From Streptomyces sp. NBC_00654 (GTDB lineage Bacteria; Actinomycetota; Actinomycetes; Streptomycetales; Streptomycetaceae), in assembly GCF_026341775.1 (NCBI RefSeq), contig NZ_JAPEOB010000002.1, positions 2,046,001 through 2,110,000 on the forward strand: 64,000 bases of DNA, given 5' to 3'. The number at the start of each line of letters is the position of its first letter. Positions within the stretch are counted from its first letter, which is position 1. A program made the position numbers and the translations under genes. Below, piece by piece: positions 18,815 to 27,233 of this stretch. Under the pieces are notes generated by a model, which was not told the origin of the DNA, did no database searches, and saw only the letters and a program-made list of their open reading frames with translations.

Positions 18815-18879
18815 CCATCAGAGTCGCGCGTTAAGTTCTCAGCCCGATCCCGGAAACGACTTCCGGAAGTCGGGAGCTG

Positions 18880-19284
18880 CTATTGGCCCTGTTCGTCGCG
18901 GCGGCGCTGCCACCGTTGCTCGATGCGGTTCATCATCGACCGGCGCTGCCGGGGCTGTCGGCGTGCGCCACTGCCCCCGCTCCCTGCGGCTTCCTGCTGT
19001 TGTTCGCCGGGTTTGGGCGCTTTGCGCCACCCGGTGACCGCGAGCACGGCGCAGCCGAGCATGACGAGGAACCCCACCACGCTGATCCAGATCTGCTGCG
19101 CGACCATTCCGGCCATGAGGAGCGCGATACCCACCAGAAAGCCAGCGACCGCCTGGTAGACCCGTCGCCGGGTGTACGTACGCAGCCCGCTTCCCTCAAG
19201 CGCTGTAGCGAACTTGGGATCTTCGGCGTACAGCGCTCGCTCCATCTGCTCGAGCATTCGCTGCTCGTGCTCCGAGAGCGGCAC
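18880..19284 (-). CDS. DUF3040 family membrane protein
   Basis: This 134-residue actinobacterial protein begins with the family's typical MPLSEHEQRMLEQMERALYA helix, then has two adjacent membrane helices (AVAGFLVGIALLMAGMV and ISVVGFLVMLGCAVLAVTGW) and a basic Arg/Gln-rich cytoplasmic tail. GTG at 19284 has GAGGAGGA 5 nt upstream. DUF3040 proteins are often found next to actinobacterial dcw clusters, as here. Their function is not established, and a role in division or envelope assembly is inference from location only. Confidence 0.9.
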   Translation of the reverse strand: MPLSEHEQRMLEQMERALYAEDPKFATALEGSGLRTYTRRRVYQAVAGFLVGIALLMAGMVAQQIWISVVGFLVMLGCAVLAVTGWRKAPKPGEQQQEAAGSGGSGARRQPRQRRSMMNRIEQRWQRRRDEQGQ

Positions 19285-19585
19285 GGAGTCCTCCTCGTCG
19301 TCGGCCGCGGGGGCGACCGGTATGCGGCCCTTCCAGGATAGGCAGGGATTCGCCCCCGTGAAACCCGCCCTCTAGCGTTTAGCCACTCCGGACCGCCATG
19401 TCGGCTCGGCTGCTGAGGCGTAGATTCCCCGACATCCGATCCGTCATGCCGGATGGTGTCACCCGATCATACGGGGCGCGGGCGCCGTACGGGGGTCCTG
19501 GGCAGTACTCCGTCTGCGGCTGCGTTGCTGATCAGCCGCGCTCCGGTGGGTCTGCGGCCGTGCTCCGGCCACGTCCCCGCCACCC
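19285..19585. other. Intergenic region upstream of the DUF3040 gene
   Basis: About 300 bp lie between two minus-strand genes. On the minus strand TTTCAC and TATCCT near 19334-19362 are 17 bp apart, a weak promoter candidate for the DUF3040 gene. A 7-bp stem (GCGGCTG/CAGCCGC, 19516-19539) could help terminate the methyltransferase gene's neighbourhood. Nothing else is supported. Confidence 0.3.
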
Positions 19586-20344
19586 TCAGGCGCGCTTCTC
19601 GCCCAGAACGTGCAGCTGGGTCGCGACCGAGTGGAAGGCCGGCAGCTCGGCCACCGCCGCCTCCAGCTTGAGCAGAGCGTCCACGGCACCCGGTTCGGTG
19701 TCCACCAGGACGCCCGGTACGAGGTCGGCGAAGACCCGCACACCGTGGACGGCCCCGACCTCCAGGCCCGCGCCGGAGACCAGGCCGGAGAGCTGCTCGG
19801 CGGTGAACCGGCGCGGCACCGGGTCACCCTCGCCCCAGCGGCCCGCCGGGTCCGTGAGCGCCTGCCGGGCCTCGGTGAAGTGCCCGGCGAGCGCCCTGGC
19901 CAGAACGGCCCCGCCGAGCCCCGCGGCGAGCAGGCTGAGCGCACCGGACGGGCGGAGCGCGTCCACCGCGTTGCGTACGCCCTCGGCGGGCTCGTCCACG
20001 TACTCCAGGACGCCATGGCAGAGCACCGCGTCGAAGCCGCCGCGCTCCACCACGTCGAACAGCCCGAGGATGTCGCCCTGGACTCCCCGGACCCGGTCGG
20101 CGACCCCGGCCTCGGCGGCGCGGCGCTCCAGCGCGAAGAGCGCGTTGGGGCTGGGGTCGACGACCGTGACCCGGTGGCCGAGCCGGGCGGCGGGCACCGC
20201 GAAATTCCCGGTGCCGCCGCCGGTGTCCAGGACATCCAGGGCATCCTTGCCGCTCGCCTCGGCCTGGCGGTCAAGAGCGTCCTTGAGCACCTCCCAGACC
20301 ACGGCAGTACGGAGGGAGGCGCGGGGGCGCAGCTGGTCCGACAC
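19586..20344 (-). CDS. Class I SAM-dependent methyltransferase
   Basis: This 252-residue methyltransferase has the Rossmann SAM motif I DVLDTGGGTGNFAVPAA, an acidic motif II end (VTVVDPSPNAL) and the post-II segment FDAVLCHGVLEYVDEP. GTG at 20344 has GAGGAG upstream. The substrate cannot be read from the sequence. The layout resembles small-molecule or tRNA-type methyltransferases annotated as SmtA. The gene stands alone on the minus strand about 100 bp downstream of the SAV_6107 gene. Confidence 0.88.
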   Translation of the reverse strand: MSDQLRPRASLRTAVVWEVLKDALDRQAEASGKDALDVLDTGGGTGNFAVPAARLGHRVTVVDPSPNALFALERRAAEAGVADRVRGVQGDILGLFDVVERGGFDAVLCHGVLEYVDEPAEGVRNAVDALRPSGALSLLAAGLGGAVLARALAGHFTEARQALTDPAGRWGEGDPVPRRFTAEQLSGLVSGAGLEVGAVHGVRVFADLVPGVLVDTEPGAVDALLKLEAAVAELPAFHSVATQLHVLGEKRA

Positions 20345-20447
20345 GGCAGATGACTCCTCGGCACGGTGCCGCCACTGACGGCGGAGCGTGAACAGTGCAG
20401 GTGACTACAGGTGCTCTCCACCCTATTGCCTCGCACCGCCGCCCCGG

Positions 20448-20975
20448 TCACCCAGCGTCGGGCCGCTCCCTTCTCGGCTGCGGGAGGACCGGCTGGAGCA
20501 CCAGCAGGCGTTCGACCAGGCGCAGGAACATCGCCGCGTCGCGCAGCAGATCATCGGCGTCACGGCTGCCGGCCGCGCCCGGCATCCCCGCTTCGGCACG
20601 CGCCCGGCGGGCGGCTCCGGAGGCGAACAGGGCGCTCCACTCGGTGAGTTCGGGTGCTATTTCCGGGAGGACCTCCCAGGCGCTGCGGATGCGCTCGCGA
20701 CGGCGCTTGTTCGTTTCGGGCCGGCCCCGGGCCGCGAGGACGGCGGCGGCGGCGCGCAGGGCGGCGAGGTGGGCGGTGGCGTACCGCTCGTTCGGAACGT
20801 CGAGAACGGCGGCCTCCTCCAGGCCGGTGCGGGCTTTGGCGAGCAGATCGAGAGCGGCCGGCGGTGCCGTGGTGCGGCGCGGTACGGGGTGGACATCGCT
20901 TGGCGGACCGGTCAGTGAGGGTGCAGGGCTGACTGTGCGGCGCCGCGGGGCGGCGGCTGCGGACGAGCTGGCCAT
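20448..20975 (-). CDS. SAV_6107 family HEPN-like protein
   Basis: This 175-residue all-helical protein is of a family named after S. avermitilis SAV_6107. A disordered Ala/Pro-rich N-terminus of about 40 residues precedes a helical bundle beginning LDLLAKARTGLEEAA with NERYATAHLAALRAAAAVLA and LRDAAMFLRLVERLLV near the end. ATG at 20975 has AGGAGG upstream. HEPN folds often bind or cleave nucleic acids, but I do not see a clear RX4-6H motif, so catalysis is doubtful. It faces away from the ABC/YhgE operon across a shared upstream region. Confidence 0.85.
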   Translation of the reverse strand: MASSSAAAAPRRRTVSPAPSLTGPPSDVHPVPRRTTAPPAALDLLAKARTGLEEAAVLDVPNERYATAHLAALRAAAAVLAARGRPETNKRRRERIRSAWEVLPEIAPELTEWSALFASGAARRARAEAGMPGAAGSRDADDLLRDAAMFLRLVERLLVLQPVLPQPRRERPDAG

Positions 20976-21113
20976 GACGAACCTCCTGCTGTCGTCGTGT
21001 GACGGCTCCGTGGCCGTATGTATCCATCGTGACGGCCCCCACTGACAATGCCGTCGAAACCACCCCTGACCTGGTCTTTTGCATTCGAGTGCGAGTTCGG
21101 GCTAGTTTTTTGC

Positions 21114-21127
21114 ACTGACCAGTCAGT
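21114..21127. promoter_or_regulatory. 14-bp palindromic operator, TetR type
   Basis: ACTGACCAGTCAGT is a perfect palindrome flanked by T- and A-runs in a locally AT-rich patch, 43 bp before the start of the ABC ATPase gene. TetR-family operators commonly have this size and TGAC/GTCA arms. The operon it precedes ends in a TetR gene, so autoregulation is the natural inference. Confidence 0.75.
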
Positions 21128-21169
21128 CTAAAAAGATCGTCCGAGCACCAGAGGATCAGGGGAGAATCT

Positions 21170-21910
21170 GTGGACAGCCCGTACGGCGCGGCCGTCGGCG
21201 CCGAGGACTTCGGACTCAGGGGACCGCGTGGCTGGGTGTTCCGGGGGGTGGCGTTCGACGCCGATCCCGGTTCGCTCGTCGCGATCGAGGGACCGTCCGG
21301 CTCGGGCCGCACCTGCCTGCTGCTCGCGCTCACCGGCCGGATGCGCCCCACCGAGGGCCACGCGGAGACCGGCGGTCTGCGCCTGCCGGGCAAGGCGGCC
21401 GCCGTCCGCAGGATCAGCGCCCTGGGCCCGGTCCCCGGGGTCAGCGAGCTCGACCCCGCCTTCACCGTCGCGGAGCACCTGCGGGAGCGGGCCCTGCTCC
21501 AGCGCCGCTACGACGGTTCCCTGCGCGCCCTGCTCCGCCCGCGCGCCGAACGCGCCGCATCGGCGCGGGCCCGGATCGACGAGGCGCTGGACCGCGCCGG
21601 ACTCGACCCCGCCGCCCTGCCCAAGGCGGGCCGGACCTCCGTACGGGACCTGGAGCGGCTGGAGGCGCTGCGGCTGTCCGTCGCGCTGGCCCTGATCGGC
21701 AGGCCCCGGCTGCTCGCCGTCGACGACACCGATCTCAAGCTCTCCGACGCCGGGCGCGCCGAGGCCTGGGAACTGCTGCGTTCGGTCGCGGACGCGGGAA
21801 CGACAGTGCTCGCCGTGTGCAGCGACGCCCCCGAGGACGCACTCGTCGTGCGTACCGGCACCACGGAAGAGAGGACGGCCGATGCGTTCGCCGAGACTGG
21901 CCGCGCTTGA
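21170..21910 (+). CDS. Degenerate ABC-transporter ATP-binding protein
   Basis: The 246-residue protein has the ABC nucleotide-binding fold, but key residues deviate. Walker A is GPSGSGRT (residues 41-48), with Arg for the essential Lys. Walker B reads RLLAVDD (181-187), with Asp for the catalytic Glu. The LSGGQ signature is not recognisable around residues 157-166, and the H-loop position reads CSDAP. It is therefore probably a weak or non-hydrolysing nucleotide sensor rather than a normal pump motor. GTG at 21170 has GGGGAGA upstream. It overlaps the YhgE/Pip gene by 29 nt and lies just downstream of a TetR-type operator. Confidence 0.85.
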   Translation: MDSPYGAAVGAEDFGLRGPRGWVFRGVAFDADPGSLVAIEGPSGSGRTCLLLALTGRMRPTEGHAETGGLRLPGKAAAVRRISALGPVPGVSELDPAFTVAEHLRERALLQRRYDGSLRALLRPRAERAASARARIDEALDRAGLDPAALPKAGRTSVRDLERLEALRLSVALALIGRPRLLAVDDTDLKLSDAGRAEAWELLRSVADAGTTVLAVCSDAPEDALVVRTGTTEERTADAFAETGRA

Positions 21911-23972
21911 GCTGAAGCGGTTCGGCAGGGGGAAGCTGCCGATGGCCGCGCTGGTGGCGATTCTGCTGCTGCCCCTGCTGTACGGCGCCCTGTACCTGTG
22001 TTCGTTCTGGGACCCCTACGGCCGCCTCGACAAGCTGCCCGTGGCCCTGGTCAACGAGGACAAGGGGACGAGCGCCTCGGGCGAACGGGTCTCGGCCGGT
22101 GACGAGATCACCGGCAAGCTGCGCGACTCCGAGGTCTTCGAGTGGCACGAGGTGAGTTCCGCCGAGGCCCTCAAGGGCGTCGAGGACGGGACGTACTACC
22201 TCTCGCTGACCATGCCGTCCGACTTCAGCGAGCGGATCTCGTCCAGCGGCGGGGACTCCCCCGAGACCGGCGCCCTCCAGGTGCGGACGAACGACGCCAA
22301 CAACTACATCGTCGGGCAGATCTCCCGCTCGGTGTTCTCCGAGGTGCGCACGGCGGCGTCCACGAACGCCTCAAGGGGCTTCCTGGACCGGATCTTCATC
22401 AACTTCTCCGACCTCCACGGTGAGACCGCCAAGGCGGCCAAGGGCGCCGACGACCTCAAGGGCGGCATCTCCCAGGCCAAGAAGGGTTCGAAGGACCTCG
22501 CGGACGGCCTCAAGAACTCCAAGGCGGGCAGCAAGCGGCTGTCCGACGGCATCGTCACGCTCGACCAGGGCGCGAGCGATCTCGAAGCGGGTTCCCGGCA
22601 GGTCGCCGACGGCACCCAGGCGCTCGCCGACAAGGTCAACGGCATCGCCACCGACGTACGGCCGTTCCTCAAGGACAACGGACGGGCGATCGGTGACACC
22701 GCCCGGCTGGTCGCCGACTCCTCGCAGACCGTGCGCGACAACCTCGGCCTGCTCGTGGAGGCCGCCCCCACCGCGGCGAGCGCCGCCCGCACGGCCTCCG
22801 ACGACCTCGCCGAGGTCTACCGCACCCGGTGCGAGGAGCAGCCGCTCCCCGACGACCCGACGGTCTGTCCCCCGCTGAAGCGGGCCAGGACCGCGGCGGC
22901 CGATGTCGCGAAGGTCGCGGACGACGTGAACGCCATGGTCACGCCCCAGAACGGCGACCTGAAGAAGCTGCGCGGACAGCTGGCCACCCTGCAGAAGCAG
23001 GCCGACGCGCTCGCCGAGCGCTCCCCGACACTGGACACCGACCTGAAGTCCGCCGTCTCGAAGATCAACGCGCTCAACACCGGTGCCCACAAGGTCGCCA
23101 AGGGCGCCGACGACCTCCACACCGGACTCGGTACGGCCAGGACCGGGTCCGCCGACCTGGACACCGGGGTCGGCAAGCTCAAGACGGGCGCGGACAACCT
23201 GGACGGCGGGCTGTACCGGCTCGGCGACGGGTCGGCCACGCTCGCCCAGGGGCTGAACGACGGTGTCGGCAAGATCCCCGACTACGACAAGAAGGACCGC
23301 GACACACGTACGGGCGTGATGGCCGACCCCGTGCAGCTGGCATCCGAGTCGCTGCACGCGGCCCCGAACTACGGCACGGGCTTCGCCCCCTACTTCATCC
23401 CGCTCTCCCTCTGGGTCGGCGCGATGGTGGCGTACATGCTGATCCAGCCGCTCAACCGGCGGGCGCTCGCCGCCGGGGCCTCCGCCTGGCGGATCGCCTT
23501 CGCCGGCTGGCTGCCGGTCGCCTCGATCGGCCTGCTCCAGGTCGCCGCGCTGATGTCCGTCCTGCACTGGGGCCTCGGCCTGCAGATGGCCCACGCGGCC
23601 GGGACGATCGGCTTCCTGGCCCTGGTCACCTGCTGCTTCGCCGCGATCATCCAGTGGCTGAACGCCCGCTTCGGAGCGGCCGGACGGATCCTGGTCCTGG
23701 CGGTGCTGATGCTCCAGCTGACCTCGGCCGGAGGGACGTATCCCGTCGAGACCAGTCCCGGATTCTTCGGTGCCATCAACCCCTATCTGCCGATGAGTTA
23801 CGTCGTCGACGCGCTGCGCAGACTGATCACGGGCGGCGGCCTCGGCCCGGTGTGGCAGGGCTGCGCCGTGCTGATCGTCTTCACCGCGGGCGCGCTGGTC
23901 CTGACCGCGCTCTCCGCACGCCGCAAGCAGGTGTGGACGCCGGCCCGGCTGCATCCGGAGCTGAGCCTGTGA
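21882..23972 (+). CDS. YhgE/Pip domain-containing membrane protein
   Basis: The 696-residue protein has an N-terminal membrane helix (PMAALVAILLLPLLYGALYL), a very long extracytoplasmic helical region with repeated 7/14-residue units (GADDLKGGISQAKKGSKDLA, GASDLEAGSRQVADGTQALA and relatives) and a C-terminal block of about five helices resembling ABC-2 permeases. This is the YhgE/Pip architecture, whose relatives include phage-infection proteins and type VII-associated EsaA. The ATG at 21882 lies inside the ATPase gene. The ATPase neighbour suggests an ABC-2-like export complex. The cargo is unknown. Confidence 0.92.
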   Translation: MRSPRLAALELKRFGRGKLPMAALVAILLLPLLYGALYLCSFWDPYGRLDKLPVALVNEDKGTSASGERVSAGDEITGKLRDSEVFEWHEVSSAEALKGVEDGTYYLSLTMPSDFSERISSSGGDSPETGALQVRTNDANNYIVGQISRSVFSEVRTAASTNASRGFLDRIFINFSDLHGETAKAAKGADDLKGGISQAKKGSKDLADGLKNSKAGSKRLSDGIVTLDQGASDLEAGSRQVADGTQALADKVNGIATDVRPFLKDNGRAIGDTARLVADSSQTVRDNLGLLVEAAPTAASAARTASDDLAEVYRTRCEEQPLPDDPTVCPPLKRARTAAADVAKVADDVNAMVTPQNGDLKKLRGQLATLQKQADALAERSPTLDTDLKSAVSKINALNTGAHKVAKGADDLHTGLGTARTGSADLDTGVGKLKTGADNLDGGLYRLGDGSATLAQGLNDGVGKIPDYDKKDRDTRTGVMADPVQLASESLHAAPNYGTGFAPYFIPLSLWVGAMVAYMLIQPLNRRALAAGASAWRIAFAGWLPVASIGLLQVAALMSVLHWGLGLQMAHAAGTIGFLALVTCCFAAIIQWLNARFGAAGRILVLAVLMLQLTSAGGTYPVETSPGFFGAINPYLPMSYVVDALRRLITGGGLGPVWQGCAVLIVFTAGALVLTALSARRKQVWTPARLHPELSL

Positions 23973-24613
23973 GCGTCCCGGAACCTGTGAGAATCGACCG
24001 TATGGAAAGCAGTAGCACCACGCGCCGCCAGGCCACCCGGCAGAAGCTCTACGAGGCGGCGGTGACTCTCATCGCGGAGAAGGGCTTCTCCGCGACCACG
24101 GTGGACGAGATCGCGGAGCGTGCCGGGGTCGCCAAGGGCACGGTCTACTACAACTTCAAGAGCAAGACCGAACTCTTCGAGGAACTGCTGCGGCACGGCG
24201 TCGGACTGCTCACGGCCTCCCTCCGGGCGGCCGCCGAGGAGACCGAGGAGCGGGGCGGCACCCGCGTCGAGGCGCTGGACGCGATGATCCGGGCCGGGCT
24301 GGCCTTCATCGACCGCTATCCGGCCTTCACCCAGCTGTACGTCGCCGAGCTCTGGCGCACCAACCGGGCCTGGCAGGCGACGCTCCTGGTGGTGCGGCAG
24401 GAGGCCGTGGCCGTGGTCGAGGACGTGCTGCGGGAGGCCGTGAAGAACGGTGAACTGAGCGAGGAGATCGACATTCCGCTGACGGCGGCCGCGCTCGTCG
24501 GAATGGTGCTGGTCGCGGCCCTCGACTGGCAGGCGTTCCAGCCGGAACGGTCGATCGACGAGGTGCACTCGGCGCTGTCCCTGCTGCTGCACGGGCGGGT
24601 CAGCGGGCACTGA
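23969..24613 (+). CDS. TetR/AcrR family transcriptional regulator
   Basis: The 214-residue regulator has an N-terminal TetR helix-turn-helix (LYEAAVTLIAEKGFSATTVD followed by AGVAKGTVYYNFKSKTELF) and an all-helical C-terminal ligand domain. The GTG at 23969 overlaps the YhgE stop (GTGA) and has GGAG 8 nt upstream. An ATG at 24002 would give a protein 11 residues shorter. It is the last gene of the operon and probably represses it through the palindrome at 21114-21127. A strong terminator follows. Confidence 0.94.
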   Translation: MSVPEPVRIDRMESSSTTRRQATRQKLYEAAVTLIAEKGFSATTVDEIAERAGVAKGTVYYNFKSKTELFEELLRHGVGLLTASLRAAAEETEERGGTRVEALDAMIRAGLAFIDRYPAFTQLYVAELWRTNRAWQATLLVVRQEAVAVVEDVLREAVKNGELSEEIDIPLTAAALVGMVLVAALDWQAFQPERSIDEVHSALSLLLHGRVSGH

Positions 24614-24646
24614 TCCGGAGCGCCGCGGACCGGTCCCGCACGCGAG

Positions 24647-24698
24647 GACGCCGGCCCGGTGGCGTTCGATCCCCCTCGAACTCCACCGGACCGGCGTC
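24647..24698 (+). terminator. Long terminator hairpin after the ABC/YhgE/TetR operon
   Basis: The two 23-nt arms 24647-24669 and 24676-24698 pair at 21 positions around a 6-nt loop (TCCCCC). This is the largest hairpin after the tetR stop and closes the operon. Confidence 0.85.
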
Positions 24699-24976
24699 TT
24701 CCGTGCTGCCGGAGAACCTTTCCCCCGTGACCCCGTGTCCCCCGTGGTCCCCCGGGCCCTCCGTCGCGCGCCCCCGTGCCGTCAGGGGTGCCGCGCCGTT
24801 CCGCCGCCCCGTGTCGGCGGTCCTGGCGCCGCGCCCCTTCCGTGGCCACCACTCTGCCGTCTGCGCAGGTGGGGGCCTATCCGCACACCTACTCATCTCG
24901 CTCCCTAGGTACGGGTACTCAGGGCTGCGCACCCGGGCCCACCCCGGCCGGGCCCGCGCTGGTTACGATCGCGTCC
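24699..24976 (+). promoter_or_regulatory. Upstream region of the DUF4126 gene with a leaderless-type -10 hexamer
   Basis: The stretch between the terminator and the DUF4126 gene encodes nothing I can support. TACGAT at 24964-24969 lies exactly 7 nt before the GTG start and no ribosome binding site is present, consistent with a transcript starting at or next to the start codon. No clear -35 element is seen. Confidence 0.5.
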
Positions 24977-25594
24977 GTGTCCGTACTCCCTCTGGTGTTC
25001 ACAAGTGGCTGGGCGAGCGGGATCAACGCCTACGCGGTGGTCCTGCTGCTCGGCGTCTTCGGCGCGACCGGGGTGAGCGACGAGGTGCCCGCGTCGCTGC
25101 AGCGCACCGATGTCCTCGTCGTGGCCGCCGTGCTGTTCCTGTGCGAGGCGGTGGCCGACAGGATCCCGTACGTGGACTCGGTCTGGGACACGGCGCACAC
25201 CGTGATCCGGCCGCTGTCCGGCGCGGTCGTGGCGGCGCTGCTGGCCGGCGAGAGCGGTTCGCTGCCGGAGCTGGCGGCCGGGGCCCTCGGCGGTTCCACG
25301 GCGCTGCTGAGCCATCTGGTGAAGGCCGGCACCAGAATGGCGGTCAACACCTCCCCCGAGCCGTTCAGCAATATCGGGGTGAGCACGGCCGAGGACCTGG
25401 GAGTCGCGGGGATCATCACCTTCGCGATATTCCATCCGCTGGCGGCCGCCGTCATCGCCGCGACGCTGCTGGTGCTCGGGCTGGTGACACTGGTCTTCCT
25501 GGCCTCGCGCATCCGCCGGTTCCTGCGGCGCAGGGCCCAGCGGCGCGAGGAGGGACACCTGGCCGGAACGGGCGGGCACCGGCCTCCCGGGTGA
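24977..25594 (+). CDS. DUF4126 domain-containing membrane protein
   Basis: The 205-residue integral membrane protein starts VSVLPLVFTSGWASGINAYA, typical of DUF4126, with further helices (VVAAVLFLCEAVADRIPYVD, LSGAVVAALLA, AAAVIAATLLVLGLVTLVFL) and a basic C-terminal tail. The GTG at 24977 has no ribosome binding site but does have TACGAT 7 nt upstream, which suggests a leaderless mRNA. The function is unknown. It lies 31 bp before a flavoprotein gene on the same strand with its own leaderless-type promoter. Confidence 0.85.
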   Translation: MSVLPLVFTSGWASGINAYAVVLLLGVFGATGVSDEVPASLQRTDVLVVAAVLFLCEAVADRIPYVDSVWDTAHTVIRPLSGAVVAALLAGESGSLPELAAGALGGSTALLSHLVKAGTRMAVNTSPEPFSNIGVSTAEDLGVAGIITFAIFHPLAAAVIAATLLVLGLVTLVFLASRIRRFLRRRAQRREEGHLAGTGGHRPPG

Positions 25595-25625
25595 GGTGCC
25601 GTCGGCGGTCGATAAAGTCACCCGC

Positions 25626-27143
25626 ATGGCACGAATTGCGGTGATCGGCGCCGGGACGGGCGCGATGGCGGCCGCCGCCCGGCTCGCCGTGGCAGGCAAC
25701 CGGGTGACGGTGTACGAGCGGTCGGCGACGTACGGCGGATCGGTGGGCCGGTACGCCCACGACGGCTTCGTCTTCGATACGGGACCGGGGCTGCTGCATC
25801 TTCCCGCGGTCCAGCGGGACCTGTTCGTGAAGACCGGCAAGGAGTCCCTGGAGCAGAGCGTCACGCTGTGCCAGGTCGACCCGGCGAGCCGCCATCTCTT
25901 CGCGGACGGCACCGCGGTCTCCCTGCCCAACGCCTCCCGGTCCCAGGTGGCCGCCGCGCTGGACGGAGCGCTCGGGGCGGGCTCGGGCGCCCGGTGGAGC
26001 GGTTTCCTGGACCGGGCGCGGGACGCCTGGGACCGGTCGCGGCGGCCGTTGCTGGAGGAGCCGCTGACCACCGGCCGGCAGGCGCTCGGCAGCGATCCCT
26101 ACCCCGCGGTCCGGCAGCGCCGGCTGCTGCGCGGCGCCCGGCAGGCGGGAACGGTCTCGGAGATCGGCGCCTGGGAGCTGGCGGACCCCCGGCTGGCCGC
26201 CCTGCTCGACGGGTACGCCCTGGCGTACGGCCTCGATCCGCGCCGCGCCCCGGCCGCCGCCGCGCTCCTGCCGTACATGGAGGAGACCTTCGGCAGCTGG
26301 TACGTCGCCGGAGGGATGCGGGAGCTCGCCCGTGCGGTGTACGAGCGGTGCCTGGCCCGCCGGGTGGAGTTCGTCTTCGGCGCCGAGGTGGTCCGGATCG
26401 TCGAGAAGGACGGCCGGGCCGCGGGTGTGGAACTGGCGGGCGGTCAGGCGGTGGAGGCCGACCGGGTGGTGCTCGGCGTCCAGCCGCGCCCCGGCCTGGT
26501 GCCGGGTCAGGAGCCGTGGACGGACGGGGACATGGCGCTGCGGCCGCGCCCGGGTACGGGTGACGCGCCCGGCCGGTTCGTGGTGCTGCTGTCCCTGCGC
26601 GGCGCCCGGGAGGCCGGTGCCGTGCACCGTACGGTGGTGCATCCGGCGGACGGGGCCGCGGAGTCGGCCGCGGTGTTCGGGGGCGGGGTCGCCGAGATCC
26701 CCACGGTGACGGTGCTGCGGCCCGACGATCCCTCGACCCGCCCGGACGAGGCCCATGAGGCGGTGACGCTGACCGCCACGGTGGCCCCGCAGGGGCCGGT
26801 CGACTGGACGGACGCGGAGCTGCGCGATCGGTACGCCGGCACGCTGGTCTCGCTGGCCGCCGCGGCCGTTCCCGGGCTGCGGGAGCGGATCCTGCACACC
26901 GAGGTGCGGACCCCGGCCGAGACCGCCGCCGAGACGGGCGCCGAGGGCGGTGCGGTGCCCGCGCCCGCGCTGGCCGGGGCGGGCGGCGCGTATCTGCATC
27001 CGGCGAACCTCACCCGGCTGCCGGGCCTGTATCTGGCGGGCGGCTGGTCACACCCGGGCGGCGGCCTCGCGCACGCCGGGATGTCGGGAACGCTGGTCGC
27101 CGGACTCATCGTGGAGGGCGACGACTTCCGCGGCTCGCGCTGA
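25626..27143 (+). CDS. Phytoene desaturase/polyamine oxidase-like FAD-dependent oxidoreductase
   Basis: The 505-residue flavoprotein has an N-terminal dinucleotide-binding motif IAVIGAGTGAMAAAARLAVA followed by the acidic end of the fold (VTVYERSATYGGSVG). The FDTGPGLLHLP and the C-terminal YLAGGWSHPGGGLAHAGMSG signatures are typical of the CrtI/FAD-amine oxidase superfamily. ATG at 25626 lacks a ribosome binding site but has TAAAGT 7 nt before it. No other carotenoid genes lie nearby, so a carotenoid substrate is not supported. A strong terminator follows. Confidence 0.85.
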   Translation: MARIAVIGAGTGAMAAAARLAVAGNRVTVYERSATYGGSVGRYAHDGFVFDTGPGLLHLPAVQRDLFVKTGKESLEQSVTLCQVDPASRHLFADGTAVSLPNASRSQVAAALDGALGAGSGARWSGFLDRARDAWDRSRRPLLEEPLTTGRQALGSDPYPAVRQRRLLRGARQAGTVSEIGAWELADPRLAALLDGYALAYGLDPRRAPAAAALLPYMEETFGSWYVAGGMRELARAVYERCLARRVEFVFGAEVVRIVEKDGRAAGVELAGGQAVEADRVVLGVQPRPGLVPGQEPWTDGDMALRPRPGTGDAPGRFVVLLSLRGAREAGAVHRTVVHPADGAAESAAVFGGGVAEIPTVTVLRPDDPSTRPDEAHEAVTLTATVAPQGPVDWTDAELRDRYAGTLVSLAAAAVPGLRERILHTEVRTPAETAAETGAEGGAVPAPALAGAGGAYLHPANLTRLPGLYLAGGWSHPGGGLAHAGMSGTLVAGLIVEGDDFRGSR

Positions 27144-27164
27144 GCGCGGGGACGGGTGGGGTCC

Positions 27165-27191
27165 GGGGACAGCCCTTCGCGGGCTGTCCCC
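27165..27191 (+). terminator. Terminator hairpin after the FAD oxidoreductase gene
   Basis: 11-bp perfect arms GGGGACAGCCC and GGGCTGTCCCC surround the loop TTCGC. It lies between convergent genes. Just downstream (about 27206-27245) a short direct repeat, ACGRGCGCTCAG plus GCGGT, runs into the end of the next gene. Confidence 0.85.
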
Positions 27192-27233
27192 CTGCTCAGC
27201 GGCGTTACGAGCGCTCAGCCGCGGTACGGGCGC

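Noticed and set aside
15561..18818. 1085-codon minus-strand open frame opposite the transglutaminase gene
   Set aside because: Gln/Arg-rich antisense shadow without any domain. It also runs through the hexanucleotide repeat.
22829..24001. Upstream extension of the TetR reading frame through the YhgE gene
   Set aside because: It encodes Arg/Gly-rich shadow sequence and the TetR domain starts just after the GTG at 23969.
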